A DNA stretch of 64,000 bases from Nostoc sp. UHCC 0926 (GCF_028623165.1 NZ_CP117768.1:6018001-6082000); one strand, 5' to 3'; positions 17,078-25,762 are shown, numbered from the stretch's first letter. The notes: generated by a model from the letters alone, not told the origin. Made by a program: numbers and translations.

Positions 17078-17626
17078 CTACTCCAGTAAACCCTCTAAAT
17101 TCTCTCGCGTCACCGTAGCCATATATTCATCCTGATACTCAACATATATCTCCAACGCTGTCTGCAAATTAGCCCTAGCTTCCGCGTAATTTTCCTGCGC
17201 TTGTGCAAACAATCCTAATTGTCCGTAAGTCCTAGCACTCGAATAGCGATCGCCTAATTTGATATTGATTTCCAGGGCTTGTTGATAATAATCCCGTGCC
17301 TGGTCGTATTCCCGCAACTCTTGGGCAACGATTCCCAAGTGGTGGTAAGTACTAGCACAGGAATAGCGATCGCCAAATTCGATATATATTTCCAGGGCTT
17401 GTTGATAATAATCCCGTGCCTGGTCGTATTCCCGCAACTCTTGGGCAACGATTCCCAAGTGGTGGTAAGTACTAGCACAGGAATAGCGATCGCCAAATTC
17501 GATATATATTTCCAGGGCTTGTTGATAATAATCCCGTGCCTGGTCGTATTCCCGCAACTCTTGGGCAACGATTCCCAAGTGGTGGTAAGTACTAGCACAG
17601 GAATAGCGATCGCAAACCGTCTCCAT
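17078..17626 (-). CDS. Tetratricopeptide repeat protein with recently amplified repeats
   Basis: The 182-aa protein consists of about four 40-aa TPR units (TYHHLGIVAQELREYDQARD, then YYQQALEIYIEFGDRYSCAS). Three units are essentially identical, so they were duplicated recently. The last unit is more diverged and ends in NLEGLLE. In-frame codons before the ATG run into a stop within 27 bp. The protein therefore looks like the C-terminal part of a longer TPR protein (such as NB-ARC- or CHAT-linked types) or a short free TPR protein. TPRs mediate protein binding. The DNA before it (16886-17077) is HIP1-rich and non-coding. Confidence 0.6.
   Translation of the reverse strand: METVCDRYSCASTYHHLGIVAQELREYDQARDYYQQALEIYIEFGDRYSCASTYHHLGIVAQELREYDQARDYYQQALEIYIEFGDRYSCASTYHHLGIVAQELREYDQARDYYQQALEINIKLGDRYSSARTYGQLGLFAQAQENYAEARANLQTALEIYVEYQDEYMATVTRENLEGLLE
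17272..17613. repeat. Tandem 120-bp repeat within the TPR gene
   Basis: Two complete units (17272-17391 and 17392-17511) and most of a third (17512-17613) are identical at nearly every base, including synonymous positions. The period is 40 codons. Each unit carries one HIP1 octamer. Confidence 0.9.
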
Positions 17627-17865
17627 AAGAATCGCTTGGCACGGATAGCATTAATTCTCGCTAATTACTGCTGTAAGTCAATCTGGTAGAGAAACAGGAA
17701 GTGCGATCGCTTTAAAAGAAAGATCAGTGATTGCGATACACAAACTTAATAGTTGAGTTGATTAACTTGCATGACAGAGCTAGATTAGTGTCTTAGCTTC
17801 TTAAAGAACTAAATTAAATCATCTAGTTAGTCTTTATATCTAGTCAAAATCTTCAACCCGAAAAT

Positions 17866-19722
17866 ATGCTATCGAAAGTTCAAGAAATTAAGCGAGCAGT
17901 TCAGTCTGCTTTAAAAGTTCCGGAGCAGTTGTTTTACCAAGCCGAAAAGCAAGCTCAACAAGGTGAATACCAAGCTGCACTTGATTCACTGGATCTGGCT
18001 CTCGATCTTAGACCCAGAGATTCCAAGTTTTGGTATCATAAAGGGAAAATACTGGCTTATAATCTCAAAAATTCGCAAAAAGCGCTCCAAGCCTTTGATA
18101 ATGCACTAACCTTTGTTACTGACAAAAATTTCCGCAAACAAGTTTTAAATGGTCGCGGCAATGTATTAAAAGATTTATGGTGTAATGAGGATGCAGCTGC
18201 TGCTTATCAGAAAGCGCTAAAGATAGACCCCAGCTATTGGCAGGCTCGTAAAGGGTGGGGATGGCTACTATTTAGTCGCTTTCATGAATACTTGATCACT
18301 CTGGCAAAACTGGACGAAGGGTTGCCGCTATCTCAAGCTCAACTAAAGGATTCGCGTCGAGGTGTACGTAATTATCATAAAGAAGGTTGCGGACAACTCC
18401 ATCGCGCTAAAGGAAAAATTCACTACAAACATGGGTTACACCAGTCAGATCCCTTACCGTATTGGGAGAACGCTCAGAGAAGTTATCAAGAAGCTTTACG
18501 GTTTATCAATGCTCAAACGAAAGAATATTTGGAGGTAATTGAGGATCTAATTCAAGTCTTTTTAGCTTTGAGAAAAATTAAGGAAGCAGAACATTTGCAA
18601 AGAGAAGGCTTAGATTTATTGAACCGTCTGTCAGCGCAGGCTCAAAGCTTTCGAGAAAAAAGAATGCTTGCTCTTAAATTTACAGGTTTCAATCAGTTAA
18701 CTGTAGATATTTGGGTGAGGAATGGGAAAGTTTTAGAAGGTTGGCAAACAGCAGAAGAAGGAAAAAATGTTTGTTTGAAGTGGTTGTTATGGCAACAGGA
18801 TTTGTTAATCCCTACCTATCAAACAACTCAGCAGCTTCTTGATACTTCAACAGCAGTAATTTATTGGCATCTCAGTCCTGCTGCACTTACAACTTTTGTT
18901 TTAAAGTTTAATACCCTAGCTCCTGTCTTGATTAACCCAAGCCCATCTACCAACCATAGCAAAATACCAAAATCTCTAAAACGCTTACTGGAATTTGAAA
19001 CGTGGGTCAGCGACTGGGATCGACTATATGCAAACTACCGAGACAAGGGAAAAGAACGGATTGTAGACCAGCAGAACTATCCTTGGCGAACCAGTATGAA
19101 AACTACTTTGGAGGAACTCAAACGCATTCTGGATATTCCTACAATTGAAGCTGAACTTACAGGTGTAAACAATCTGATTTTAATTCCTCACCGGGATTTA
19201 CACCGTTTTCCCCTCCATGCTCTGTTTGATGAGCGTTTCACTATTACTTATCTGCCTAGTGTTCAAGTTGGATTAAATATGCAAAATCAAGATCCGATGG
19301 AGGGATGGCATACAAAACCGCTACTAAATGTAGATGACCCTACAATTGACGGGATTGCTCCAATGCCCTATGCTCAACTGGAATCCGCAATAGTTCGGCA
19401 ACTGTTTGCCAACTCCACTGCCATTGTTCAAAACCAAGCCACCAAAGCTAGTGTCATTGAGAAATTAAATAACGATTATCGTGTATTTCATTTTACTGGA
19501 CACGGAGAGTACAACAGCGATCAGCCGGAAAACTCTCGGCTTGGTTTGACAAATGACGATTGTCTGACTGCAAAGGAAATTAGCCAGTTCAATCTTGAGT
19601 CCTATGATTTAGTGACAATTGCTGCTTGTGAAACGGCTTTGACTGGAAACCAAACTATCACAACTGAATATGTCGGGCTGGTTAGTGCTTTCCTGCGGGC
19701 TAAAGTTACTTACGAGCCGTGA
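17866..19722 (+). CDS. TPR-CHAT protease-like protein, truncated by an IS insertion
   Basis: The intact N-terminal 616 codons carry TPR-like helices (about residues 15-150) and a long helical linker. The caspase-like CHAT domain begins near residue 420. The catalytic His546 (HFTGHGEY) and Cys588 (TIAACETALTG) are both present. CHAT proteins are caspase/separase-related cysteine proteases, several acting in antiphage defence. At 19713 the frame enters an IS200/IS605 element and stops three codons later. The last CHAT segment continues at 21053, in frame once the element is removed. The truncated product keeps the dyad but loses the final strand and helix. Downstream genes overlap the C-terminal part, so they formed one operon. 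Confidence 0.85.
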   Translation: MLSKVQEIKRAVQSALKVPEQLFYQAEKQAQQGEYQAALDSLDLALDLRPRDSKFWYHKGKILAYNLKNSQKALQAFDNALTFVTDKNFRKQVLNGRGNVLKDLWCNEDAAAAYQKALKIDPSYWQARKGWGWLLFSRFHEYLITLAKLDEGLPLSQAQLKDSRRGVRNYHKEGCGQLHRAKGKIHYKHGLHQSDPLPYWENAQRSYQEALRFINAQTKEYLEVIEDLIQVFLALRKIKEAEHLQREGLDLLNRLSAQAQSFREKRMLALKFTGFNQLTVDIWVRNGKVLEGWQTAEEGKNVCLKWLLWQQDLLIPTYQTTQQLLDTSTAVIYWHLSPAALTTFVLKFNTLAPVLINPSPSTNHSKIPKSLKRLLEFETWVSDWDRLYANYRDKGKERIVDQQNYPWRTSMKTTLEELKRILDIPTIEAELTGVNNLILIPHRDLHRFPLHALFDERFTITYLPSVQVGLNMQNQDPMEGWHTKPLLNVDDPTIDGIAPMPYAQLESAIVRQLFANSTAIVQNQATKASVIEKLNNDYRVFHFTGHGEYNSDQPENSRLGLTNDDCLTAKEISQFNLESYDLVTIAACETALTGNQTITTEYVGLVSAFLRAKVTYEP

Positions 19723-21052
19723 AGCGTAAAGCCCCCGCGCTTTAGCTGGGGGATACAAGCGAATGTGCCAAATTTATTTGGCTTTAAAAACAATTTGTCT
19801 GTTTTTAATATAAAATAGATATATGCTAAACCTAACTTATATCTATCGCCTAAAACTAAATCAACAACAGTCCCAAACCTATGAAGCGTGGCTAGAAACA
19901 TCTCGTAGGGTTTGGAATTTTGGCTTAGGAGCACGGAAAGATTGGTATAACTCAAGGTCATGCAGAATTGATGCTTGCAGTCTAAAAAGTGAGTATATCA
20001 TTCCTGCTGATGCATCTAGGCCTTCGTTTGCATCTCAATGCAAAGCCTTAACTCAAGCCAGGAAAAGTAATCCTAATCTAAGTGCGGCACATTCTCAAAT
20101 GTTGCAGCAAGTGTTAAGGCGGCTAGAGAAAGCATTTATCGGAATGTGGGAATCAGGAAGAGGTTTTCCCCGATTCAAAAAAAAAGGGAGAATGCGCTCT
20201 TTATTGTTTCCACAATTAGGGGTTAATCCAATCCTTGGAAGTAAAGTTAAACTTCCTGGTGTTGGATGGGTGAAAATGCGACTATCCCGACCTATTCCAG
20301 ATGGGTTTGTGGCTCATCATGCCCAAGTGGTGAAGAAAGCTTCGGGATGGTATGTAATGCTCACACTGCAAGCTAACGTTGATGTTCCAAGTTTTGCGCC
20401 ACATGGACAACCTATTGGTATTGACTTGGGGCTAAAAACTTTCTTAGCTACATCCACCGGTGAACAAATTGCTAGACCAAGATTTTTTGTGGTTCTGCAA
20501 CGCAAGCTGAAATTGCTGCAACAAAGAGTTAGCCATAAAAAATTGGGGTCAAATAACTGGCGAAAAGCTCAACAGAGGGGATCACGGATACACGAATATA
20601 TTCACAACACTCGCAAGGATTTTCATTTCAAGTTAGCACATCATTTATGTGACCAAAATGGAATGATATTTGCTGAGGATTTGAACTTTAAAGCGTGGGC
20701 TAAAGGGATGTTTTCAAAGCATACTTTAGACGCAGGTTTTGGTGAATTTCTCTCAATCTTAGAATGGGTGTGTTGGAAGCGCGGGGTCTATTTTGCTAAG
20801 GTCAACCCCAACCGAACCAGTCAAACTTGCCCCAATTGCAACCATCACACCGGAAAGAAAGATTTAAGTGAGCGGATACATCACTGTGGTGAATGTGGAT
20901 TTCAGACAGATAGAGACGTTGCAGCCGCTATGGTGGTGATGCAACGTGGTCTTGCAGCCGTAGGGCATACGGTCAAGATGCTTGGCGAGGGGTTAAGCAA
21001 TAGCTCCCTTTTGACCCAAGAATCCCCCGTTTTATAAACGGGGGAGTGTCAA
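19714..21052 (+). mobile_element. TnpB-only IS200/IS605-family insertion (IS608-like ends), 1339 bp
   Basis: The element sits exactly between TTAC (19710-19713, the IS608-type target) and its own right-end TCAA (21049-21052). These are the two cleavage tetranucleotides known for IS608. The left end has a hairpin CCCCC...GGGGG at 19732-19752, the right end a hairpin with AACGGGGG at about 21023-21043. There is no target duplication, as expected for this family. Removing 19714-21052 restores the host frame as V-T-Y-V-L-S-S-L-W-T-V. No tnpA is present, so the element would need TnpA supplied in trans. Confidence 0.92.
19823..21037 (+). CDS. tnpB: RNA-guided nuclease TnpB (IS200/IS605 family)
   Basis: This 404-aa protein has a complete RuvC triad: Asp201 (GIDLGLKTF), Glu285 (FAEDLNF) and Asp365 (DRDVAAAM). 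The zinc ribbon is CPNC ... CGECG. The N-terminal YIYRLKLNQQQSQTYEAWLE and the PRFKKKGRMRSLLFPQ segment are typical of the wedge/REC part. TnpB uses an omega (re)RNA from the element's right end to cut DNA next to a motif equal to the insertion target. Here that motif would be TTAC. The catalytic residues are intact, so activity is plausible. Confidence 0.93.
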   Translation: MLNLTYIYRLKLNQQQSQTYEAWLETSRRVWNFGLGARKDWYNSRSCRIDACSLKSEYIIPADASRPSFASQCKALTQARKSNPNLSAAHSQMLQQVLRRLEKAFIGMWESGRGFPRFKKKGRMRSLLFPQLGVNPILGSKVKLPGVGWVKMRLSRPIPDGFVAHHAQVVKKASGWYVMLTLQANVDVPSFAPHGQPIGIDLGLKTFLATSTGEQIARPRFFVVLQRKLKLLQQRVSHKKLGSNNWRKAQQRGSRIHEYIHNTRKDFHFKLAHHLCDQNGMIFAEDLNFKAWAKGMFSKHTLDAGFGEFLSILEWVCWKRGVYFAKVNPNRTSQTCPNCNHHTGKKDLSERIHHCGECGFQTDRDVAAAMVVMQRGLAAVGHTVKMLGEGLSNSSLLTQESPVL

Positions 21053-21072
21053 GTCCTTAGCTCTTTATGGAC
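20930..21072 (+). ncRNA. Predicted omega (re)RNA of the TnpB element with guide
   Basis: In studied TnpB systems the scaffold RNA covers the 3' end of tnpB and the right end, and its guide is the flank just outside the element. By analogy the scaffold would end at 21052, with the right-end hairpin near its 3' side. The guide would start at 21053 (GTCCTTAGCTCTTTAT...). The 5' boundary is a guess. With TAM TTAC this guide matches the uninterrupted CHAT allele. Confidence 0.4.
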
Positions 21073-21379
21073 AGTTGAAGAAATTTCCAATGCCTGGATT
21101 ATGATTCGGTTCTATCAATTTCTTCAAGAAGGTATACCTCCAGCAAGGGCACTGCATCAAGCACAACAATGGCTCCGTACTGTTACGAATGCTGACCTAG
21201 CAACTTGGCTTCGCACTCTTAGCACTCTAAAAGGCTTAGATCCATTAATTAAACAGGATTTAGAACAGCAAGCGTATAGGATTCTGGATGAATATAGTAC
21301 AATTGAACTATTAAGTTCTCCATTTGCTAATCCCTACTACTGGGCAGCTTTTACCCTCACTGGAAGAGGTTTTGTATGA
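21053..21379 (+). pseudogene. C-terminal part of the split CHAT gene
   Basis: Starting at 21053 the frame reads V-L-S-S-L-W-T-V-E-E-I and IMIRFYQFLQEGIPPARALH, then HQAQQWLRTVTNADLATWL and NPYYWAAFTLTGRGFV. This is the characteristic CHAT C-terminus (S-L-W-x-V ... A-F-x-L-x-G). It continues the frame interrupted at 19713. Its TGA overlaps the ATG of the next gene (ATGA at 21376-21379), evidence of translational coupling. Confidence 0.9.
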
Positions 21380-21927
21380 ATCCCTTTGAAGATAGAACAC
21401 TTGAGGCTTTTCTGAGGGCTGTTTCTCAGATGGAGAAACCGCTCTCGCAGGATTTATACCAGGAAATTTATAGAGTAGGCCGTGCTTTAAAAAAGCATGA
21501 GCTTGAAGTTATAAAAGAGATACCAAACTTAGTGAAACGGGATGTTGATCTCAATGAGCAATACATATCTGCCTACAACAACTTACTAAAGCAGTACCAA
21601 GCTCAGGAACGAACAAAGAGTTTAGCAATTGCAGTAAATGGGTCAACATCGCTTGATCTTGAAAGTCAGATTGCTCAGATTTTGAACGCAGATGACATCC
21701 CTGGAGCAGCAAAGAAGTTTGTGTCCCGCTTGGATTCTCAACTAACAGATCGTTCTAAGCAAGCAGACTTTTGGAAACGAGGCGATCGTGTTATGGCGCT
21801 AGCAAGCGGAGGTGCGTTTCTGGGAGTTTTATTAGCTCAAATTCCTGGTGCTATCATTGGTGGACTGCTTGCCGCTATCTATGCATGGTTTACCGACCCA
21901 CAGACTAGATCGGATAGGAATGGTTAG
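21376..21927 (+). CDS. CHAT-coupled protein with C-terminal glycine-rich membrane segment
   Basis: This 183-aa protein is of unknown family. The N-terminal two thirds are charged and helical (EKPLSQDLYQEIYRVGRALK, a possible coiled coil). Residues about 140-170 form one hydrophobic, Gly/Ala-rich segment, ALASGGAFLGVLLAQIPGAI followed by IGGLLAAIYAW, ending in a short polar tail. The start overlaps the CHAT stop by 4 bp, and the next gene starts directly after its stop. By analogy with protease-activated membrane effectors it might be the partner or substrate of the CHAT protease. This is inference from context only. Confidence 0.6.
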   Translation: MNPFEDRTLEAFLRAVSQMEKPLSQDLYQEIYRVGRALKKHELEVIKEIPNLVKRDVDLNEQYISAYNNLLKQYQAQERTKSLAIAVNGSTSLDLESQIAQILNADDIPGAAKKFVSRLDSQLTDRSKQADFWKRGDRVMALASGGAFLGVLLAQIPGAIIGGLLAAIYAWFTDPQTRSDRNG

Positions 21928-22230
21928 ATGACTCAGAAGTATCTATACGCAGCTTGGTTTATTCTTACTATTCTTGCTGCACTAGTGATTTGGTTTACAC
22001 GTGGTCGTCGAACCTCTAAGTGGGAACTTAAATTGGATGAAGTATTTAACTTAGCACTTGCTGTTTTCGGGGGAATTTCTGGTGGCTATTTAATATTTCA
22101 AACATGGTCACATTACGATATACTTCAGAAACTTGTCAGTAATGAAGGTTTAGTTGCAATGACACTCGGTGGAGTAGCTTCCATTTGGTTTTGTATGCGT
22201 ACAATTGGGGAATTAGCTGGAAAACCTTAA
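21928..22230 (+). CDS. Small membrane protein, third gene of the CHAT operon
   Basis: The 100-aa protein has hydrophobic segments at about residues 6-25 (LYAAWFILTILAALVIWF), 42-60 (LALAVFGGISGGYLIF) and 74-92 (GLVAMTLGGVASIWFCM), so two or three membrane helices. No family is recognised. The ATG follows the preceding TAG with no spacer (TAGATG), indicating coupled expression with the CHAT and 183-aa genes. The intervening 22231-22370 has no gene. Confidence 0.6.
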   Translation: MTQKYLYAAWFILTILAALVIWFTRGRRTSKWELKLDEVFNLALAVFGGISGGYLIFQTWSHYDILQKLVSNEGLVAMTLGGVASIWFCMRTIGELAGKP

Positions 22231-22370
22231 CTTATTTTTTGGTTGAGCTACACAGTTGAGCAATTTCCAAAGCTTTTTGGTAGAGTATTCTAGAAAATCC
22301 ACATGATGAGAATAGGCGATCGCTCATTGCAATTGCCAGTTCATTGCTCAAAATCTAGAACGCAGTTGCT

Positions 22371-24536
22371 ATGATCAAACGCCTGCTTGTGGTAGAATCT
22401 CCCGGAAAAGTCAAAAAACTCAGTCAAATTCTGGGTTCAGATTGGAAAGTTCTAGCTAGTTGTGGTCACATCCGAGAACTCAGCAATGAAGGGGACGATT
22501 CCTTGGGCTTCGTGATGGACGGCAATAATGTCCGGTGCAATTACGTCCCGCGTGACCAACGAGCGAAAGAAACAATCCAGAAGCTCAAGTCTGCGGTGAG
22601 GCAGGTTGATGAAGTTGTCTTAGCAACTGACCCAGACCGGGAAGGTGAGACAATCGCTTGGCATCTCAAAGAAACGCTTGGTTTAAGGGAACCGAAACGA
22701 GTAATTTATACTGAGATTACAGCATCTGCGGTGCAGAGTGCGATCGCTAATCCCAGAAAGCTAGACCAAAATTTGATTGGTGCTGGGCTGTGCCGAGATT
22801 GCCTAGACAAGTTGGTAGGTTATAAAGGTAGCCCTTTAGTTTGGGCATTAAATAACGGCGCTAAGAGTGTTGGCAGAGTCCAAAGCGCGACGTTGCATTT
22901 GATTTGTCAGCGAGAAAACGAAATTCTGGCTTTTGTCCCCCAAGATTACTGGAGTGTGTGGGTAGATTATGCTGAAGGATTTCGGGCTTTTTACAAAGGG
23001 ACGGTCAATTCTACAACAGATGCAGCAGACCAAGAAACTGAAACTCACGATGACGCAAAGGTAGGTAATAGTACAGAAACACCGGAGTCTAAGCGTGTTC
23101 TTTCTGAAGCAGAGGCAACACGTTTAGTTGAAGAAGCACTACGGCATCCTCATCAGGTGATTCATTTTGAAGGAAAAATTGTTAATCGCCAGCCACCTCC
23201 ACCATTTACAACTTCCAGCCTTCAGCAAGCAGCCGGTTCAAAGCTGAGGTTTGCTCCTGACAAAACTATGGTTGTTGCTCAAAAGCTCTATGAGGCAGGG
23301 TTAATCACATATATGCGAACAGACTCAGTGATGCTGAGTCCTGAATTTTGTGCCAGTGCCCGTAAATGGTTAGAGCAAAATGATCCGCAGAATGTACCGC
23401 AGCAAGTTGCCAAGCATCGTAGTAGCAAGTCGGCTCAAGAAGCACATGAGGCGATTCGGCCAACGGATGTGTTTCGTCCCTCAGTTCAGTTGCGCTCTGA
23501 ACTTCCTGATGATCAGTTTAATCTGTATGTGATGATTTGGAAACGATCAATTGCTTCTCAGTGTCGTGCTGCCCAATTGCGTAAAACTCAGGTGATTACT
23601 CAGTCTGGTTCTCTACTGTGGTCAGCAAGAGGGCAAGTAATTGAATTTTACGGTTATGCCCGATACTGGAACAATCTCAGCAAGGATAGTGTTTTACCTT
23701 CATTACAACAGGGACAAGCATTGAAACTGGAGAATGCTGGACATGAGCAGAAGCAAACCCAGCCACCACCCCGTTATAGTGAACCAAAATTGGTGCAATT
23801 GATGGAACGTAAAGGAATTGGTCGCCCAAGTACTTATGCTCCGACTGTTGCTACCTTAAAAAAACGCAATTATGTCGAATTGATAAAAGATCATCTTCAA
23901 CCGACAGCGTTAGGGTTAGAAGTTGATGCGTTTTTACTCAAAGCACTGCCGGATTTACTAGAGGCGGAATTCACAGCGAAAATGGAGGATGCTCTTGATG
24001 CAATTTCCGAAGGAAAACACTCTTGGCAGCATTATTTAACTAGTTGGAATCAGGATTACTTTCTACCAGCGCTCTCCAAAGCTAAAACTGTAGTTGCAAG
24101 TTCCTCAACAGGTAAAGTTTATGGGATAAGTGAGCGTCAATATGAAACTTCCAAGACTCGATGCCCTGAATGCAAAAATTTTCTCGCCAAAATTCCGAGC
24201 AGTAAGGTTAAAAAGAAATATTTCCTCAAATGCACAAAAGGCTGTGAAAATGTCGTGCTGTTTTGGAGCGACTTTAACAAAACTTGGGAGCCACCACGAA
24301 CTAAAGCAGCCCAAGTTGAGAATCAGCAAAAGCCTGCGGTCAAGATCACGACATATCCCTGCCCAGTATGTAAAAAACCTCTAGAGGAGTACAGTTACAT
24401 CAAAGAAGGGCAGAGTAAGACAATGTTGCGATGTGGTGACCCACAATCGCGTAAGGATACTAAACATAAAGATGTGGCTTATTTCAGTACGCAAAAAGGC
24501 TGGTGGAGTCCTAAGTTTGGGGAGTTGAATTGTTAG
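22371..24536 (+). CDS. Type IA DNA topoisomerase (TopA-like)
   Basis: This 721-aa protein has the TOPRIM domain RLLVVESPGKVKKLSQILG with the catalytic Glu, and TDPDREGETIAWHL (metal-binding DxD) near 95. The IA core has SVGRVQSATLHLIC and the active-site Tyr314 in LITYMRTDS. The C-terminus holds Cys-rich ribbons (CPECKNFLA ... CTKGCE and CPVCKKPLE ... CGD). It relaxes negative supercoils. The chromosomal TopA of cyanobacteria is usually longer. The island context suggests a second, accessory topoisomerase I, but this cannot be proven from one window. ATG 22371 begins MIKRLLVVESP, typical of the family. Confidence 0.9.
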   Translation: MIKRLLVVESPGKVKKLSQILGSDWKVLASCGHIRELSNEGDDSLGFVMDGNNVRCNYVPRDQRAKETIQKLKSAVRQVDEVVLATDPDREGETIAWHLKETLGLREPKRVIYTEITASAVQSAIANPRKLDQNLIGAGLCRDCLDKLVGYKGSPLVWALNNGAKSVGRVQSATLHLICQRENEILAFVPQDYWSVWVDYAEGFRAFYKGTVNSTTDAADQETETHDDAKVGNSTETPESKRVLSEAEATRLVEEALRHPHQVIHFEGKIVNRQPPPPFTTSSLQQAAGSKLRFAPDKTMVVAQKLYEAGLITYMRTDSVMLSPEFCASARKWLEQNDPQNVPQQVAKHRSSKSAQEAHEAIRPTDVFRPSVQLRSELPDDQFNLYVMIWKRSIASQCRAAQLRKTQVITQSGSLLWSARGQVIEFYGYARYWNNLSKDSVLPSLQQGQALKLENAGHEQKQTQPPPRYSEPKLVQLMERKGIGRPSTYAPTVATLKKRNYVELIKDHLQPTALGLEVDAFLLKALPDLLEAEFTAKMEDALDAISEGKHSWQHYLTSWNQDYFLPALSKAKTVVASSSTGKVYGISERQYETSKTRCPECKNFLAKIPSSKVKKKYFLKCTKGCENVVLFWSDFNKTWEPPRTKAAQVENQQKPAVKITTYPCPVCKKPLEEYSYIKEGQSKTMLRCGDPQSRKDTKHKDVAYFSTQKGWWSPKFGELNC

Positions 24537-24607
24537 ACTCCACTGCTGATATTTTTACTCAATGCCAACTCCAGAGCAAACGCATCTAAATTTTGGACGA
24601 AGTGCGA

Positions 24608-24883
24608 TTACAAATTTTTGTAGACTTCACCATCATTTCGCTTACCAACTCGAAAAACATCAATCAATTTGCTTTTTTCATCAATCGTGTAGAGAATTCT
24701 ATATTCACCTTGATCAACACGATAACCACCCTCATAGCCTTTCAAGGCTTTGCAGTCTTGAGGTTTAGAATTGCCTTGAAGCGAAAGGATTTTAGATACA
24801 ACCTGCTTATAAAGTTTCGCTTGCAAATCCAATAAATCCTTTTCAGCAGTCTTAGCAATTCTCAAACTGTAGCGTTCACTCAT
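24608..24883 (-). CDS. RelE/ParE-family toxin
   Basis: The 91-aa protein (from ATG 24883; a longer start at 24898 is possible) shows the RelE/ParE core: LRIAKTAEKDLLDLQ, KALKGYEGGYRVDQGEYRIL and LIDVFRVGKRNDGEVY. RelE-type toxins cleave mRNA in the ribosomal A site and are held in check by the antitoxin gene upstream. The shorter start gives an 8-bp overlap (ATGAGTGA) with the antitoxin stop, the usual coupling. Unlike the module at 16.4 kb, both partners are intact. Confidence 0.88.
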   Translation of the reverse strand: MSERYSLRIAKTAEKDLLDLQAKLYKQVVSKILSLQGNSKPQDCKALKGYEGGYRVDQGEYRILYTIDEKSKLIDVFRVGKRNDGEVYKNL

Positions 24884-25127
24884 TTCCACGCTTGACACTA
24901 ATTGCGTCTAAGGTAGTAAACCCATCATTTTCCTCAATTGCACGACGAAGTGTTTCTGAATCAATAGCATCTTCAATAGCTTCAAGCAATTTCAAATCAT
25001 CAAGACCGATAATTGCTACGGCAGCTTTACCATGACGCTGAATTACAATACGCTCACCCTTATACTCAGCACGATTCATAAGCTCTTGGAAGTTTGCACG
25101 AGCTTCTGTTGCACTTATGGCAGTCAT
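24876..25127 (-). CDS. Phd/YefM-family antitoxin
   Basis: The 83-aa protein begins MTAISATEARANFQELMNRA, the typical Phd/YefM N-terminal DNA-binding fold, followed by ERIVIQRHGKAAVAIIGLDD. The disordered acidic C-terminus would neutralise the toxin. Members bind their own promoter and autoregulate; the AT-rich region 25128-25348 upstream should hold the operator. It is the first gene of the pair. Confidence 0.9.
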   Translation of the reverse strand: MTAISATEARANFQELMNRAEYKGERIVIQRHGKAAVAIIGLDDLKLLEAIEDAIDSETLRRAIEENDGFTTLDAISVKRGNE

Positions 25128-25348
25128 AGCGCCTCATAAAATTAAGTAATTGATACTAATCAAAATGTAACTTTTGTACAAATCTCTAAAAATATACAAA
25201 ATTTACGTTCTGTACTAATATTACACAATGGATAAAACAATTTCCAGTTGATTTTAGATTTATGCAGTTTAATGCGATCGCTATTTTCAAACTCCTCTTT
25301 AGCTCAATTTAGGGTAAGCGAAAGTCAAAAAATCCTAAGTACTTTTCC

Positions 25349-25756
25349 CTAACTGTCCTCAATTTTACCTGGTATGAGCAGTTGCTTCATTTGGTGAGCC
25401 AATAATTCTAGTCCCGCATCCTTGGCAAAAAATCCGTCTGCTTGTGGACACATTTGTTTGCCATGCACCTCTAACTCATTCATGCTCATATAAGCCGTGA
25501 CGAGGATGACCACAGGAGAATGAGGCAAACGGCGCTTGAGAGCCGTAACGATTTCCATGCCATCTGTATTTAGCTCATGCCGAGCCGTAGGCAGCATGAA
25601 ATCGACCAGAAAGATATGGTACTGGTTTAGTTCGTCTAACTCCCACAAGAAACTAGACACGGACTTGTAGGTTGCTACAGCATATTCTTCTTTTAGAAAC
25701 CGTTGGACGATCCGACACCAGTGTTGGTCATCGTCCAAAATCGCCACCTTGTACAT
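25349..25756 (-). CDS. Single-domain response regulator
   Basis: The 135-aa receiver domain has the acidic pocket ILDDD (residues 8-10), the phospho-acceptor Asp52 in FLVDFMLP, the conserved Thr in ILVTAY and the Lys in FFAKD. No output domain is present, so it relays phosphate or acts by protein contact. It is the last gene of a four-gene minus-strand signalling operon and lies 6 bp after the other stand-alone regulator. Confidence 0.88.
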   Translation of the reverse strand: MYKVAILDDDQHWCRIVQRFLKEEYAVATYKSVSSFLWELDELNQYHIFLVDFMLPTARHELNTDGMEIVTALKRRLPHSPVVILVTAYMSMNELEVHGKQMCPQADGFFAKDAGLELLAHQMKQLLIPGKIEDS

Positions 25757-25762
25757 GGGGAT

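Noticed and set aside
17254..17613. Regularly spaced repeats resembling a CRISPR array
   Set aside because: The 120-bp units are contiguous and identical, with no unique spacers. They encode TPR units in one frame.
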